In this document: positions 46,502-55,735 of the stretch, one piece after another
Layout: the number at the start of each line of letters is the position of its first letter
Position numbering within the stretch: position 1 is the first letter of the stretch
From: Saliniramus fredricksonii
Lineage (GTDB): Bacteria > Pseudomonadota > Alphaproteobacteria > Rhizobiales > Beijerinckiaceae
Assembly (NCBI RefSeq): GCF_900094735.1
Contig: NZ_FMBM01000001.1
Coordinates: 1,324,501-1,388,500, forward strand
DNA: 64,000 bases
Direction of reading: 5' to 3'
The notes under the pieces: generated by a model
The model's input: only the letters and a program-made list of their open reading frames with translations
The model's database searches: none
Told to the model about the DNA's origin: nothing
Position numbers and translations under genes: made by a program

Positions 46502-47443
46502 ATGACCAATACGATGCGCCTTTTGCTTGCCGGTTGCGGCACGCTCGCGCTTGCGACCGCTGCCTCTGCCGACACGGTGCGGATCGGTATCACCCAGAAC
46601 AATGTCGGTATCGACAGCTATCAGACGACCTATGAGCAGGCCTTCATCGCTGCTGCGGACGCCAATCCCGATGTCGAGGTCATCGTTCTCGACGCCGGCG
46701 GCGACGTGGCGCGCCAGATCAGTCAGATGCAGGACCTGATCCAGCAGCAGGTCGATGCCATCATCGTCTGGCCGACGGACGGTCAGGCTCTGGTCCCGGC
46801 TGTGCGCAACGCCCATCGCGAGGGTATTCCGGTCGTCGTGACCAATTCGAACATCGCGGAGGCGGGCATGGAATTCATCGCCGCCTTTTCCGGCCCCAAC
46901 AACATCCAGCAGGGCATCTACTCCGCCGAGATGATGTGTGATGCCCTGGATGGGGAGGGTGAGATCGTGCAGATCACCGGCATGCCCGGCTACACCACTG
47001 CGATCGAACGCCAGCAGGGATTTGATGACCGCCTCGCCGAGATGTGCCCCGATGTCGTCCAGCTCGACATCCAGCCCGGTGACTGGAACCGCGAACGCGC
47101 CCAGCGCACCATGGAAACCTTCCTGACCCGCTTCGACGATATCGACGGTGTCTATTCCGGCGACGACAACATGGGCGTGGGTGCGCTCAATGCCGCGCTC
47201 GCCGCAGACCGGGCCGAGGGCATGGTGTTCATCGGCGCCACCAATTTCGCAGTCGGTTACGATGCCATGGCGCAGGGCGAATACTGGGGCTCGGTCTATC
47301 AGTCCCCGGTCGATGACGCGGAAGCCGCCCTCCAGACGGCACTCGACGTGCTCGCCGGCGAGGATGTGCCCAAGCTCAACTATTTCGACACGCCCAAGAT
47401 CACGCAGGAGAACATGGACGAGTTCGACCGTCCCGTCTTCTGA
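46502..47443 (+). CDS. Sugar-type ABC transporter substrate-binding protein (RbsB-like)
   Basis: 313 residues. Signal peptide with MRLLLAGCGTLALATAASA, cleaved before DTVRIGIT; the Cys is not in a proper lipobox. Peripla_BP_4 fold: GIDSYQTTYEQAFIAAADAN, QISQMQDLIQQQVDAIIVWP, GIPVVVTNSNI, VYSGDDNMGVGALNAAL. It binds a sugar, polyol or similar small ligand in the periplasm. First gene of a four-gene importer. FGGGA-type ribosome-binding site (GGGAGGAA) lies just upstream. Confidence 0.9.
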   Translation: MTNTMRLLLAGCGTLALATAASADTVRIGITQNNVGIDSYQTTYEQAFIAAADANPDVEVIVLDAGGDVARQISQMQDLIQQQVDAIIVWPTDGQALVPAVRNAHREGIPVVVTNSNIAEAGMEFIAAFSGPNNIQQGIYSAEMMCDALDGEGEIVQITGMPGYTTAIERQQGFDDRLAEMCPDVVQLDIQPGDWNRERAQRTMETFLTRFDDIDGVYSGDDNMGVGALNAALAADRAEGMVFIGATNFAVGYDAMAQGEYWGSVYQSPVDDAEAALQTALDVLAGEDVPKLNYFDTPKITQENMDEFDRPVF

Positions 47444-47589
47444 CGCGGCGGTTCGGCGCGCGACATCTAAAAGCTGCAGGCTTCCGGTCTTCGCGATGCA
47501 GGAATGCAGGATTTCGCACCGGGGCGTGTTATCATCGCCCCGGTGCGTAACAAGGGTAAAAAACGCCCGAACATCCCGGGAGGGAACAG

Positions 47590-48564
47590 ATGCTGCTGGA
47601 CCGCCTCAAGGCGGGAGGGCCTGCCGTCGCGCGGCAGGGTATCCTCATTGCCTTCATCATATTCATGATCGCCTTCACCTTCATGTCGGACCGGTTCATG
47701 ACCGCCGACAATCTCATGTCGGTCTTCCGGCAATCGGCCATTATCGGCGTGATGGCACTGGGCGTCACCATCGTGGTGATCGGCGGCAATCTTGATCTCT
47801 CCGTCGGCTCCATGCTCTCCTTCGCCACGGTGCTGGTCGTGGATCTGCACGACAAGATCGGGCCGGAACTGGCCATTCCCGCGATGCTGCTGGCCACCCT
47901 GTGCCTCGGCGCCGTCAACGGGTTCCTCGTGGGCATATTGCGGCTCAATTCCCTGATCGTCACGCTTGGCATGCTCTCGGTGATCCAGGGCCTCGTCCTG
48001 ATCTATAGCGGCGGGCAGAATGTCGATATCGCCGATCAGCAGGGCACATGGTTTGCGGTGTTCGGACGCGGCGCGGTGTTCGGGATCGCCACGCCGATCG
48101 TGATATTCGGTGTGATGGCGCTGTTCTTCCACATGATCATGACGACGACGCCGTTCGGGCGGCGCGTCTATGCCGTGGGCGGCAATCCCACCGCCTCGAC
48201 CTTTTCCGGCATTCCCCGTTCGCGCGTTGTCTTCGCCACCTATCTGATCTCGGCCCTGTGCGTGGGCGTCGCGGCGATCATGCTGGGCAGCCGGGTGATG
48301 GGCTCGCAGAACAATGTCGGCCAGGGCTATGAATTGCAGGTGCTTGCCGCCGTGATCCTCGGCGGAACCTCGCTTCTGGGTGGAGCCGGCAGCGTGCTGC
48401 GCACGGTGCTGGGCGTCCTGATGCTGGCCTTCATCCAGAACGGCCTGATCCTGATGGGGCAGCCCTATTACACGCAATGGCTCGTCACCTGGGCCGTGAT
48501 CATCATCGCCGTCTGGCTCGATGTGGCGGCCAAGCGCGGTCGCCTGCTCTCACCGATCGCGTAG
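47590..48564 (+). CDS. Ribose-type ABC transporter permease (first)
   Basis: 324 residues, 8-10 membrane spans. RbsC-family features: GVMALGVTIVVIGGNLDLSV and GSMLSFATVLVVDLHDKIGP early, LGAVNGFLVGILRLNSLIVT in the middle, YAVGGNPTASTFSGIPRSRV and AAVILGGTSLLGGAGSVLRT late. It is 146 bp after the binding protein and 60 bp before a second, different permease. The importer probably uses the two as a heterodimer. Confidence 0.92.
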   Translation: MLLDRLKAGGPAVARQGILIAFIIFMIAFTFMSDRFMTADNLMSVFRQSAIIGVMALGVTIVVIGGNLDLSVGSMLSFATVLVVDLHDKIGPELAIPAMLLATLCLGAVNGFLVGILRLNSLIVTLGMLSVIQGLVLIYSGGQNVDIADQQGTWFAVFGRGAVFGIATPIVIFGVMALFFHMIMTTTPFGRRVYAVGGNPTASTFSGIPRSRVVFATYLISALCVGVAAIMLGSRVMGSQNNVGQGYELQVLAAVILGGTSLLGGAGSVLRTVLGVLMLAFIQNGLILMGQPYYTQWLVTWAVIIIAVWLDVAAKRGRLLSPIA

Positions 48565-48624
48565 TGGTGGTCGATCTCGCAAATCCTTGCGCAAGAAAAC
48601 CGAATTCGCCCGGGAGATCCGTCG

Positions 48625-49728
48625 ATGACACCGCCAGACACAGTCAAGCAGAACCGACCGATGCAGGACGATGGCCCCGCCGCGCCACCGCTTCCGCAGG
48701 GATTGGCCGAGACGCTCCCCGTCGGCGTGTCCAAACGCGTCAGGCCGTTGCTTGACAACCCGGTCCTGCGCTGGTTTGTGCACAACCCGATCTGGGGTTT
48801 TGTGCTGATCGTGCTGGTCTTCTTCAGCCTCGCATCGGATCACTTCTTCGATTACCGCAACGTCCAGAACATCCTCGTCCAGACCTCGACCATCGGGCTG
48901 ATCGCGCTGGGCATGACGCTGGTGATGATCAACGGCAATATCGATCTCTCCGTCGGCGCCACCCTCGCCCTCGCCGCCGCTTTCGCAGTGGATGTGCAGA
49001 GCTGGGCCGTCTTCGCGAGCTGGGGCAACTGGCAGATCCTGCCCGCCGTGTGCCTCGCCCTTCTGGCAGGCATCACATTGGGGGCACTCAACGGCTTCAT
49101 CGTCTGGAAGACCGGTGTCGATGCCTTCATCGTGACGCTCGGCGCGATGCTGGGCATTCGCGGGCTGGTCTTCGTCTATACCGGTGAACAATCCTTCTAT
49201 GCGATGAATTTCGCCTATTCGGATTTCTCCGCCCTGTCGATCGGACCGCTGCCGGTACTGGCCTTGATCTTCGTGCTCTGTACGCTGGCCGTGCATCTTC
49301 TGCTCGCGCGCACCGTCCATGGCCGCAACACCTATGCGGTGGGTGGCAATCGCGAGGCGGCGGTCAATGCCGGGATCCGGGTCGGCCCGCACATGATGCT
49401 CAATTTCATGATCATCGGCTTCTTCGCCGCCCTGTCGGGTGTGATGCTCTCGACGCAGATGGGCGCGGCGACGCCCAATCTGGGCCGTGATTACGAGCTC
49501 TGGGTGATCACCGCAGTCGTGCTCGGCGGCACCAAACTCACCGGCGGCAAGGGGGATATCATCGGGACGCTCGGCGGCGTGCTCGCCATCGGCATCCTGC
49601 GCAACGGCATGAACCTGATGCAGGTCCCGGCTTTCTATGTCTACGTCATCCTGGGCAGCATCCTGATCGCCGTCCTGTTCCTCGACAAACGCTTCAACCG
49701 CACCGCCGATGGAGGGCTGCGCCTATGA
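48625..49728 (+). CDS. Ribose-type ABC transporter permease (second)
   Basis: 367 residues from the ATG at 48625 (GGGAGA upstream; Met at 48661 possible). Longer hydrophilic N-terminus than its partner. GLIALGMTLVMINGNIDLSV, LGALNGFIVWKTGVDAFIVT, YAVGGNREAAVNAGIRVGPH and AVVLGGTKLTGGKGDIIGTL mark it as RbsC family. Its stop overlaps the ATPase start (ATGA), so the last two genes are translationally coupled. Confidence 0.92.
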   Translation: MTPPDTVKQNRPMQDDGPAAPPLPQGLAETLPVGVSKRVRPLLDNPVLRWFVHNPIWGFVLIVLVFFSLASDHFFDYRNVQNILVQTSTIGLIALGMTLVMINGNIDLSVGATLALAAAFAVDVQSWAVFASWGNWQILPAVCLALLAGITLGALNGFIVWKTGVDAFIVTLGAMLGIRGLVFVYTGEQSFYAMNFAYSDFSALSIGPLPVLALIFVLCTLAVHLLLARTVHGRNTYAVGGNREAAVNAGIRVGPHMMLNFMIIGFFAALSGVMLSTQMGAATPNLGRDYELWVITAVVLGGTKLTGGKGDIIGTLGGVLAIGILRNGMNLMQVPAFYVYVILGSILIAVLFLDKRFNRTADGGLRL

Positions 49729-51254
49729 CGGATGCGTTGCAACGTGAACCCGCCGTGCCCGCCCTGCGGCTCGCGGGAATCGTCAAGACCTTTCCGGGTG
49801 TGCGCGCCCTCGACGGGGTCGATTTCGAGGTCATGCCCGGCGAGGTCCACGCGCTGCTGGGCGAGAACGGAGCGGGCAAATCGACACTGATGAAGGTGCT
49901 CGCGGGCATGTACCAGCCCGATGAAGGCCGGATCGTCATCGGCGGACGAGAGGTGCGGATGACGACGCCGCTCGAGGCCAAGCAAGAGGGTGTGGTGCTG
50001 ATCCACCAGGAACTCAGCCTCGTGCCGGAAATGTCGGCGGCGGAGAACATCTATCTCGGCGAATTGCCGCGCCAATCCTTCGGTCGGGTCGACTGGCGGA
50101 GGCTCTACGCGCGCTCCGACGCGATTCTGGAGCGGTTGCGCTGCAAGTTCCGCAGCGATGCGACCGTGGCGCAGCTCTCCATCGCCAACCAGCAGATGGT
50201 CGAGATTGCCCGCGCCCTCACCGTCGATGCGCGGGTCGTGGTCTTCGACGAGCCGACCGCCTCGCTCACCGATGCCGAGAAGGTGGTTCTGTTCGACATC
50301 ATCCATGATCTCAAGGCGCAGGGCGTGGGGATCGTCTATATCTCGCACCGGATGGACGAGATCTTCACCCTGTCGGACCGCATCACCGTGCTGCGTGACG
50401 GCCAGTATCGCGGCACGCTCGAGACGGCGTTGACGAATGAGGATGAGGTCACGCGGCTGATGATCGGGCGCAGCCTCGATCTGTCTCGCGAATCGACGCC
50501 GGTGAAGGCGGGCGAGACGGTGCTCGCCGTGCGCAATCTGACCTGCGAACCGTATTTCGAGGACGTCTCGTTCTCGGTGCGTGCCGGGGAAGTCGTCGGC
50601 TTCTACGGGCTCGTCGGTGCCGGGCGCACGGCGATCGCCGAGGCCTTGTTCGGCCTGCGCAACTGCGCCTCGGGGGCGATTCTGATCGACGGCAAGGAGG
50701 TTGCCATCGGCTCGCCCGAGCAGGCCATTGCCCTCGGCATCTCGCTGGTTCCGGAAAACCGCAAGGAGCAGGGGCTCGTCCTGCAGATGAGCTGTCGCGA
50801 CAACATGACCCTGCCGCAGGTGCAGGATCTCACGGCGGGCCCCTTCGTCTCCTCCGGCGCCGAGATCGCGATCTTCGACCAGTATCGCGACCGGCTCGCC
50901 ATCAAGACACCGAGCTGGCGCCAGCCGGTGGGCGTTCTGTCGGGCGGCAACCAGCAGAAGATCGTCATCGGCAAATGGCTCTCGATGCAGCCCCGCGTGC
51001 TGATCGTGGACGAGCCGACGCGCGGCATCGATGTCGGGTCGAAATCCGAGATCCACACCCTGTTGCGCGAACTTGCCGCCCAGGGCTATGCGGTGATCGT
51101 GATCAGCTCGGAAATGCCTGAGATCCTGCGTGTCTCCGACCGGATCGTGGCGATGTATCACGGGCGCATCACCCGCGAATTCACCGCTGCGGAGGTCACC
51201 GAGGATTCCCTCGTCCAGGCCATATCCGGCATCGCCGCACCGGCCGAAGCGTAA
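49725..51254 (+). CDS. Ribose-type ABC transporter ATP-binding protein (two NBDs)
   Basis: 509 residues with tandem nucleotide-binding domains, as in RbsA/MglA. The first has Walker A GENGAGKST, an atypical signature LSIANQQMVEIARAL and Walker B VVVFDEPTASLTD. The second has the degenerate Walker A GLVGAGRTAIA normal for this family, signature LSGGNQQKIVIGKWL and Walker B VLIVDEPTRGIDVG. Last gene of the importer that is divergent from the regulator/catabolic operon. Confidence 0.94.
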   Translation: MTDALQREPAVPALRLAGIVKTFPGVRALDGVDFEVMPGEVHALLGENGAGKSTLMKVLAGMYQPDEGRIVIGGREVRMTTPLEAKQEGVVLIHQELSLVPEMSAAENIYLGELPRQSFGRVDWRRLYARSDAILERLRCKFRSDATVAQLSIANQQMVEIARALTVDARVVVFDEPTASLTDAEKVVLFDIIHDLKAQGVGIVYISHRMDEIFTLSDRITVLRDGQYRGTLETALTNEDEVTRLMIGRSLDLSRESTPVKAGETVLAVRNLTCEPYFEDVSFSVRAGEVVGFYGLVGAGRTAIAEALFGLRNCASGAILIDGKEVAIGSPEQAIALGISLVPENRKEQGLVLQMSCRDNMTLPQVQDLTAGPFVSSGAEIAIFDQYRDRLAIKTPSWRQPVGVLSGGNQQKIVIGKWLSMQPRVLIVDEPTRGIDVGSKSEIHTLLRELAAQGYAVIVISSEMPEILRVSDRIVAMYHGRITREFTAAEVTEDSLVQAISGIAAPAEA

Positions 51255-51284
51255 TGCGCATCAGACATTGCGCCGGTCCGTCGT

Positions 51285-53018
51285 CTATTCCGCCACCGCA
51301 TCGCGGGTTGCCTGCGCGACAGGCGGCCTTCCTCCATCCGTGAGGTTCTTCTCGACCAGCGCGAGGCGGCGTCGGGCCTTGGCGGCGTGTTCACCGCAGC
51401 GGCGCAAGCGGTCGATGGCGGTGACGAGGCGGTCGAGGGTGATCGGGTCGATGGCGCCCTGCGCCGCCGAGACCAGAAGCGCGCTCTTCATCTGCTGATA
51501 GGCGCTCTCGACACGCTCCGCATCGGCCTGTGCCGAACCGGTGCCGCATTCCGGTTCGTCGGCGGCGGGGCCCGCGAGGGTCGCGACGAGATTGTCGCGA
51601 TAGGCGGCCAGGGCTGCCCGGATCTCTGGCGGCAGGCCCGGGCGGGAAAGGTCCGTCGGGCGCGCCTGCGCAGCGAGATCGGCCAGAATCTGATAATGCT
51701 GCAGCGCGCGCAGCGCATGGCTCAACCCGTCCGCGAGATGTGGCGCCATGCCCGAGAGACGCAGCCGCGCGATGAAATCGCGGATCGCGCCGATCAGCCG
51801 GTCGGCGGCCTCGAAATGTCCTTGCGCGCGCGCCCGGTCTTGCAGATCACCCGCCTCGGCCAGCATCACGCGCGCGGCATCCGAGGTAATGGTTCCGAGC
51901 CGGCGGATTTCCAGCGCGATGCTGCCGAGGGCGAGATCGGGCACGGCGCGTGCGGTCGGATCGAGGTGGCGCGGGCGGGCGAGGTCTTCATCCGCAGAGC
52001 GATAGCGTGTTTCCAGCCAGCCGACGAGCGGCGTGGCGATCGGCCAGACCACGAGAACGCCGATCGCCTTCACCAGCGTATGGAAGATGGCGATGGCCGC
52101 CGCGACGTCGATGCCGCCGATGCGTGCGCCGTCGAGATCGGCGCCCGTCCAGTCGCTCAACGTGGTGGTCAAGGCGATGAGCAGGGGCAGGGCGATGATC
52201 GCGATTGTGGCAACGATCAGATTGAAGATCACATGCGCCAGCGCCACCCGCCGCGCCGGGGCCGTCGCGCCGATCGAGGCGATGAGCGCCGTCGAGGTGG
52301 TGCCGAGATTGGCGCCGATGACGAGGGCGGCTGCGGGCTTCAGGCCGAACAATCCCCCGCTTGCCGCCGTTATTGCAATGGCGATGGAGGCGCTCGAACT
52401 CTGGGTGAGCTGGGTGATGATGAAACCGATGCCGACGAAGATCAGCGTGCCGGCAAAGCCCGGAATGATGAATCGGGAGATATCGATGGTCTCGGCAATG
52501 GTGCCGAACGTATCCTTCAGGATGACGATGCCGAGAAAGAAGAGACCGAATCCGGCCAGGGCTTCGCCGAGCGACCCGGCCCGGCGCTCGCGGGCGACGA
52601 GGCGCAGCATCGCGCCGATGCCGATGGCGGGCAGGGCGAGGGCGTCGATGCGCAGGTTCACGCCCACCAGCGAGATCAGCCAGCTGGTCGAGGTGGTGCC
52701 GAGATTGGCGCCGAACACAACCCAGACCGCCTGTGGCAGGTTGAGGAGGCCCGCATTGACGAAGCCGATCGTGGCGATCGTGACGGCTGTGGAGGATTGC
52801 GCGATGGCGGTGATCGAGAAACCCGCTGCAAGCCCGCGCAGGCGTGTCGCCGTCGAGCGCGTGAGGATGCCGCGCAGCGATGATCCCGCGCCCTGGCGCA
52901 GCCCGTTCGTCATCGCGCTCATGCCGAGGAGGAAGAGCCCGATCCCGCCGAGCAGCCCCATCAATGCCGATACCGTCAACGCCACCTCGCCATGGTCTGC
53001 TTTCCCCAAAGTGATCAT
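51285..53018 (-). CDS. Na/Pi cotransporter family protein with PhoU-like tail
   Basis: 577 residues. Two Na_Pi_cotrans repeats carry the QSSTA/QSSSA motifs (ITAIAQSSTAVTIATIGFVN and ITQLTQSSSASIAIAITAAS) and the paired GANLGTTSTS/GANLGTTSTA. About eight to ten membrane spans; the C-terminal about 220 residues are helical and cytoplasmic, like PhoU. It should import phosphate with sodium, or regulate phosphate efflux. It converges with the sugar importer operon with only 30 bp between, and is divergent from the DUF502 gene. Confidence 0.93.
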   Translation of the reverse strand: MITLGKADHGEVALTVSALMGLLGGIGLFLLGMSAMTNGLRQGAGSSLRGILTRSTATRLRGLAAGFSITAIAQSSTAVTIATIGFVNAGLLNLPQAVWVVFGANLGTTSTSWLISLVGVNLRIDALALPAIGIGAMLRLVARERRAGSLGEALAGFGLFFLGIVILKDTFGTIAETIDISRFIIPGFAGTLIFVGIGFIITQLTQSSSASIAIAITAASGGLFGLKPAAALVIGANLGTTSTALIASIGATAPARRVALAHVIFNLIVATIAIIALPLLIALTTTLSDWTGADLDGARIGGIDVAAAIAIFHTLVKAIGVLVVWPIATPLVGWLETRYRSADEDLARPRHLDPTARAVPDLALGSIALEIRRLGTITSDAARVMLAEAGDLQDRARAQGHFEAADRLIGAIRDFIARLRLSGMAPHLADGLSHALRALQHYQILADLAAQARPTDLSRPGLPPEIRAALAAYRDNLVATLAGPAADEPECGTGSAQADAERVESAYQQMKSALLVSAAQGAIDPITLDRLVTAIDRLRRCGEHAAKARRRLALVEKNLTDGGRPPVAQATRDAVAE

Positions 53019-53086
53019 CGCCTTTACGGGCGATCCGCGTAAACTGCCACGAATTCCGAATCGCCTCAGGAGGGCATGACGCCATT

Positions 53087-53743
53087 ATGCGCTTTCGCCG
53101 CAACATCGTCGCCGGGCTGCTCGCGATTATCCCGCTCTGGTTCACCTTCGTCGTGATGAGCTATCTCGTCGATCTCTTGATCGGAGCCGGCAAGCCGACG
53201 GTGAATACCTTCGCACGGCGCATCCGTACGGATAACGCGTTTCTCAGTGACCTTTTGATGGCCTGGTGGTTCCAGTCGACCATGGCGCTGATCCTCGTTC
53301 TGATCACCCTGTATCTGCTGGGCATCCTCGCCAATGCGGTGGTAGGGCGAAAGATGCTCTATTACGTCGACAAGATCATGGAATACGTCCCGCTGGCCAA
53401 GACCGTGTACAAGGCCACCCGCACCCTGATGAACTCGCTCCAGCACGATCCCAAGGTGCGCCAGCGGGTCGTATTGATCGAATTCCCCTCCCGCGACATG
53501 CGCGCCATCGGCTTCGTCACCGCGACCTTCACGGCGAGTGATACCGGCGAGGAAGTCGCCGCCGTCTATGTGCCGACCACCCCCAACCCCACCTCCGGCT
53601 ATGTCGAGATCGTCCCCTTCCAGCGTCTCGTCTGGCTCGACTGGAGCGCCAATGACGCCATGGCCTTCATCGTCTCCGGCGGCGCGCTGACGCCGGGGCA
53701 TATCCGGATGAATCCCGAGGCGAGGCCGGTGGATCGGGTGTGA
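53087..53743 (+). CDS. DUF502 family membrane protein
   Basis: 218 residues. Two membrane spans (IVAGLLAIIPLWFTFVVMSY and MALILVLITLYLLGILANAV) and the family motifs YVPLAKTVYKATRTLMNSL, FPSRDMRAIGFVTAT, VYVPTTPNPTSGYVEIVP. Function unknown. The last 58 bases of the gene, including the codons for GHIRMNPEA-PVDRV, are repeated 1.9 kb downstream after the lrp gene. A GGAGGG-type site precedes the start, with MTPLCAF-like alternatives absent. Confidence 0.9.
   Translation: MRFRRNIVAGLLAIIPLWFTFVVMSYLVDLLIGAGKPTVNTFARRIRTDNAFLSDLLMAWWFQSTMALILVLITLYLLGILANAVVGRKMLYYVDKIMEYVPLAKTVYKATRTLMNSLQHDPKVRQRVVLIEFPSRDMRAIGFVTATFTASDTGEEVAAVYVPTTPNPTSGYVEIVPFQRLVWLDWSANDAMAFIVSGGALTPGHIRMNPEARPVDRV
53684..53741 (+). 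repeat. 58-bp direct repeat, left copy (3' end of DUF502 gene)
   Basis: Matches 55623-55680 in 56 of 58 positions, same orientation, 1939 bp apart. The frame is preserved: LTPGHIRMNPEARPVDRV here, LTRGHIRMNPEATPVDRV in the other, each followed by a stop (TGA here, TAA there). The two copies bracket the APC transporter and lrp genes. Confidence 0.9.
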
Positions 53744-53754
53744 GCGCGCGCGCG

Positions 53755-53790
53755 GCCCCGCATCTGCAGGGGCATTACCGCCTGCGGGGC
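53755..53790. terminator. Hairpin between convergent DUF502 and APC genes
   Basis: GCCCCGCA and TGCGGGGC pair perfectly around a 20-base loop in the 54-bp convergent gap. No U-run; candidate bidirectional terminator. Confidence 0.4.
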
Positions 53791-53797
53791 GGCGCGG

Positions 53798-55036
53798 TCA
53801 CGCGGGCGCGGGACGCGGGACGAGGGCGCCGAGGATGACGAGGGCGGCGGGATAGAGCATCGCGAGCGGATCGCGCAGCGCCATCACCGCGAGCACCGTG
53901 GTGATCGCCACGAGCGCCGCGCCGCGTATACGCCAATCCGTGACGGCGAAGAGCAGAACGAGGGCGGCGATCCCGTACAGGATCAGGAAATTCTGACCGG
54001 CATAGGCGAGCAGGTCACCGAGCGGCAGAAGATCGTATGCTGCGAGCGCGATGGCCGTGAGAAGCGTGATCACCACCACGAGGACGCTGCGCAGAGGCGT
54101 ACCGTTCGTCGTCGCAGCGAGGCGCGCCGGCAACAGTCCGGAACGCGCAGTCGACAGCACCATGCGCGACACCGCCCACACTGCCGCGGAGAGATTGGCG
54201 AAGATCAGAAGGACCGCGACGGCGGCAACGAGCAGCCCGGCATATTCCCCGTAATGATCGGCGAAAAGCGCGGCGAACGGGGCTTCGAAGTGATCGGAGA
54301 TGTCGCTTCCTGCGATGATGATCGCGAGTGCGAGATAGAATGCGATGGCGATCACGAAGGAAAAAGCCATGGCGAGCGGAAAATCGCGGGCCGGGCGCTT
54401 GAACTCCTCCGAGAGATGCGCGGCGACCTCCCAGCCCGTAAAGGCGAAGAACACCATCATGAAGACGGCTGCATAGGTCGTCATGTCGTGCTGCAATGCC
54501 GGCCCGGCGATCGCGCGGTCCTCGCTGCCGGTCCCGACGGCGACGAAGCCGAAAACGACGAGCGCGAAGAGGACCGCGATCAGCATCGAAGCGATGACCC
54601 CGCCGACGCGTCCGGCCAGTTCCGCCGAGAGCAGATTGACGAGCGCGGCGGCAACGAGAAGAAGGGCGGCCAGCAGGTAGGGGGAGAGGTCGATAAACGC
54701 GGATGCGTAATATCCGCCCGTTATCGCGATCGCCGGCAAGCCGAGGGCGACGGCCCCGAAGAAGAGGAAGGTGCTCATCACATAGGCGCGATGACCGAAG
54801 ATGCGTCCTGCAAGGGCCGGAATTCCGCCTGCATCGGGATAGAGCCGGCCAATCATGGCAAAGACGACGAGAAGCGGAATCGCGGCACCCCCGCAAGCGA
54901 GCCAGATCCAGACCGCCTCTGCACCGAGTTCACGATAAGCCAGCCCCGGAAGCGTGAGCAAGCCGGCACCCAGCACGATGTTGAGCATCATGCCGGTGCC
55001 GCGAAAAATGCCGAGGGTCTGTTTCAGATCGGACAT
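53798..55036 (-). CDS. APC-superfamily amino acid permease
   Basis: 412 residues with about 12 membrane spans. N-terminal GTGMMLNIVLGAGLLTLPGL is the APC unwound helix 1 region; AAVFMMVFFAFTGWEVAAHL, SEEFKRPARDFPLAMAFSF and NGTPLRSVLVVVITLL are further family landmarks. It probably imports or exchanges an amino acid. A divergent Lrp/AsnC gene 131 bp away is the likely regulator. The pair is enclosed by the 58-bp direct repeats. Confidence 0.9.
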   Translation of the reverse strand: MSDLKQTLGIFRGTGMMLNIVLGAGLLTLPGLAYRELGAEAVWIWLACGGAAIPLLVVFAMIGRLYPDAGGIPALAGRIFGHRAYVMSTFLFFGAVALGLPAIAITGGYYASAFIDLSPYLLAALLLVAAALVNLLSAELAGRVGGVIASMLIAVLFALVVFGFVAVGTGSEDRAIAGPALQHDMTTYAAVFMMVFFAFTGWEVAAHLSEEFKRPARDFPLAMAFSFVIAIAFYLALAIIIAGSDISDHFEAPFAALFADHYGEYAGLLVAAVAVLLIFANLSAAVWAVSRMVLSTARSGLLPARLAATTNGTPLRSVLVVVITLLTAIALAAYDLLPLGDLLAYAGQNFLILYGIAALVLLFAVTDWRIRGAALVAITTVLAVMALRDPLAMLYPAALVILGALVPRPAPA

Positions 55037-55167
55037 GGAGTTTCCGGGATGAGTCGGTCATCGGCGCGGCCAGTGCCGCGATCGGGAAAACGATGATTGC
55101 GGGTGCGTTTGATTACAATCTTGCGATTTGACCGGCTTTTGACAGATCGCTAAAGCGAGAGCTTCCG

Positions 55168-55629
55168 ATGCAGGGGATGGTGATGGCGATCGACGAGGCA
55201 TTAAGCGACACGGATCGGCGCTTGCTGGCCTTTCTCGCGCAGGATTCGCGCAGGCCTCTGTCGGAACTTGCGGCGCTTCTCGGTGTTTCGCGCCAGACCG
55301 TTCACAATCGGATAACGCGGCTTGTGGCGCGGGGCGTGATCAGCCGCTTCACCATCGAAACGCACGATGAAGCGCGGGCGAGCGCGGAGCCGCCGCAGGT
55401 GATGTTCACCCTCAACCTGCGGCAGAATACCTGCTCCCTGCTCTTTCAGGAGATCAAGGCATGGCCCGAACTGGTGCAATGCTGGTCGGTCACCGGTGAT
55501 CGCGACATGGTCGTCATTGCGCAGGCCGTGAATGCCGAGGATGCGGAGCGGCTGCGGGCACGGCTTTCGCGCCATCCCGATGTTCTCGAAATCCGCACGG
55601 CGCATGTCCTGCGTTGGTGGAAGCGCTGA
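55168..55629 (+). CDS. Lrp/AsnC family transcriptional regulator
   Basis: 153 residues. Winged HTH (about 8-55: ALSDTDRRLLAFLAQDSRRP, LSELAALLGVSRQTVHNRIT, RLVARGVISRFTIET), then the RAM ligand-binding domain (VQCWSVTGDRDMVVIAQAVN, LSRHPDVLEIRTAHVLR). ATGs at residues 4 and 6 are alternative starts. It is divergent from the APC transporter; the 131-bp shared region contains GATTACAATC, a plausible half of an Lrp-type site. Its last sense codon and stop lie inside the right copy of the 58-bp repeat. Confidence 0.9.
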   Translation: MQGMVMAIDEALSDTDRRLLAFLAQDSRRPLSELAALLGVSRQTVHNRITRLVARGVISRFTIETHDEARASAEPPQVMFTLNLRQNTCSLLFQEIKAWPELVQCWSVTGDRDMVVIAQAVNAEDAERLRARLSRHPDVLEIRTAHVLRWWKR

Positions 55630-55680
55630 CGCGGGGGCATATCCGGATGAATCCCGAGGCGACGCCGGTGGATCGGGTGT
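55623..55680 (+). pseudogene. 58-bp direct repeat, right copy (DUF502 3'-end remnant)
   Basis: 56/58 identical to 53684-53741. It still reads as the final 18 codons of a DUF502 protein plus stop, but no DUF502 sequence lies upstream; instead the lrp gene runs into it and takes its stop codon from within it. It is therefore either a remnant of a second DUF502 gene or the right border of an inserted segment. Confidence 0.85.
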
Positions 55681-55735
55681 AAGGCTTTGTGCGTTGCACA
55701 GACCGGATGCCTGATCACCGGAGTCTCGCCCGTTC

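Noticed and set aside
46502-47443. Binding protein as a lipoprotein
   Set aside because: The Cys in LLLAGCGTLAL lies in the middle of the hydrophobic stretch and a good signal-peptidase I site (ASA before DTV) follows.
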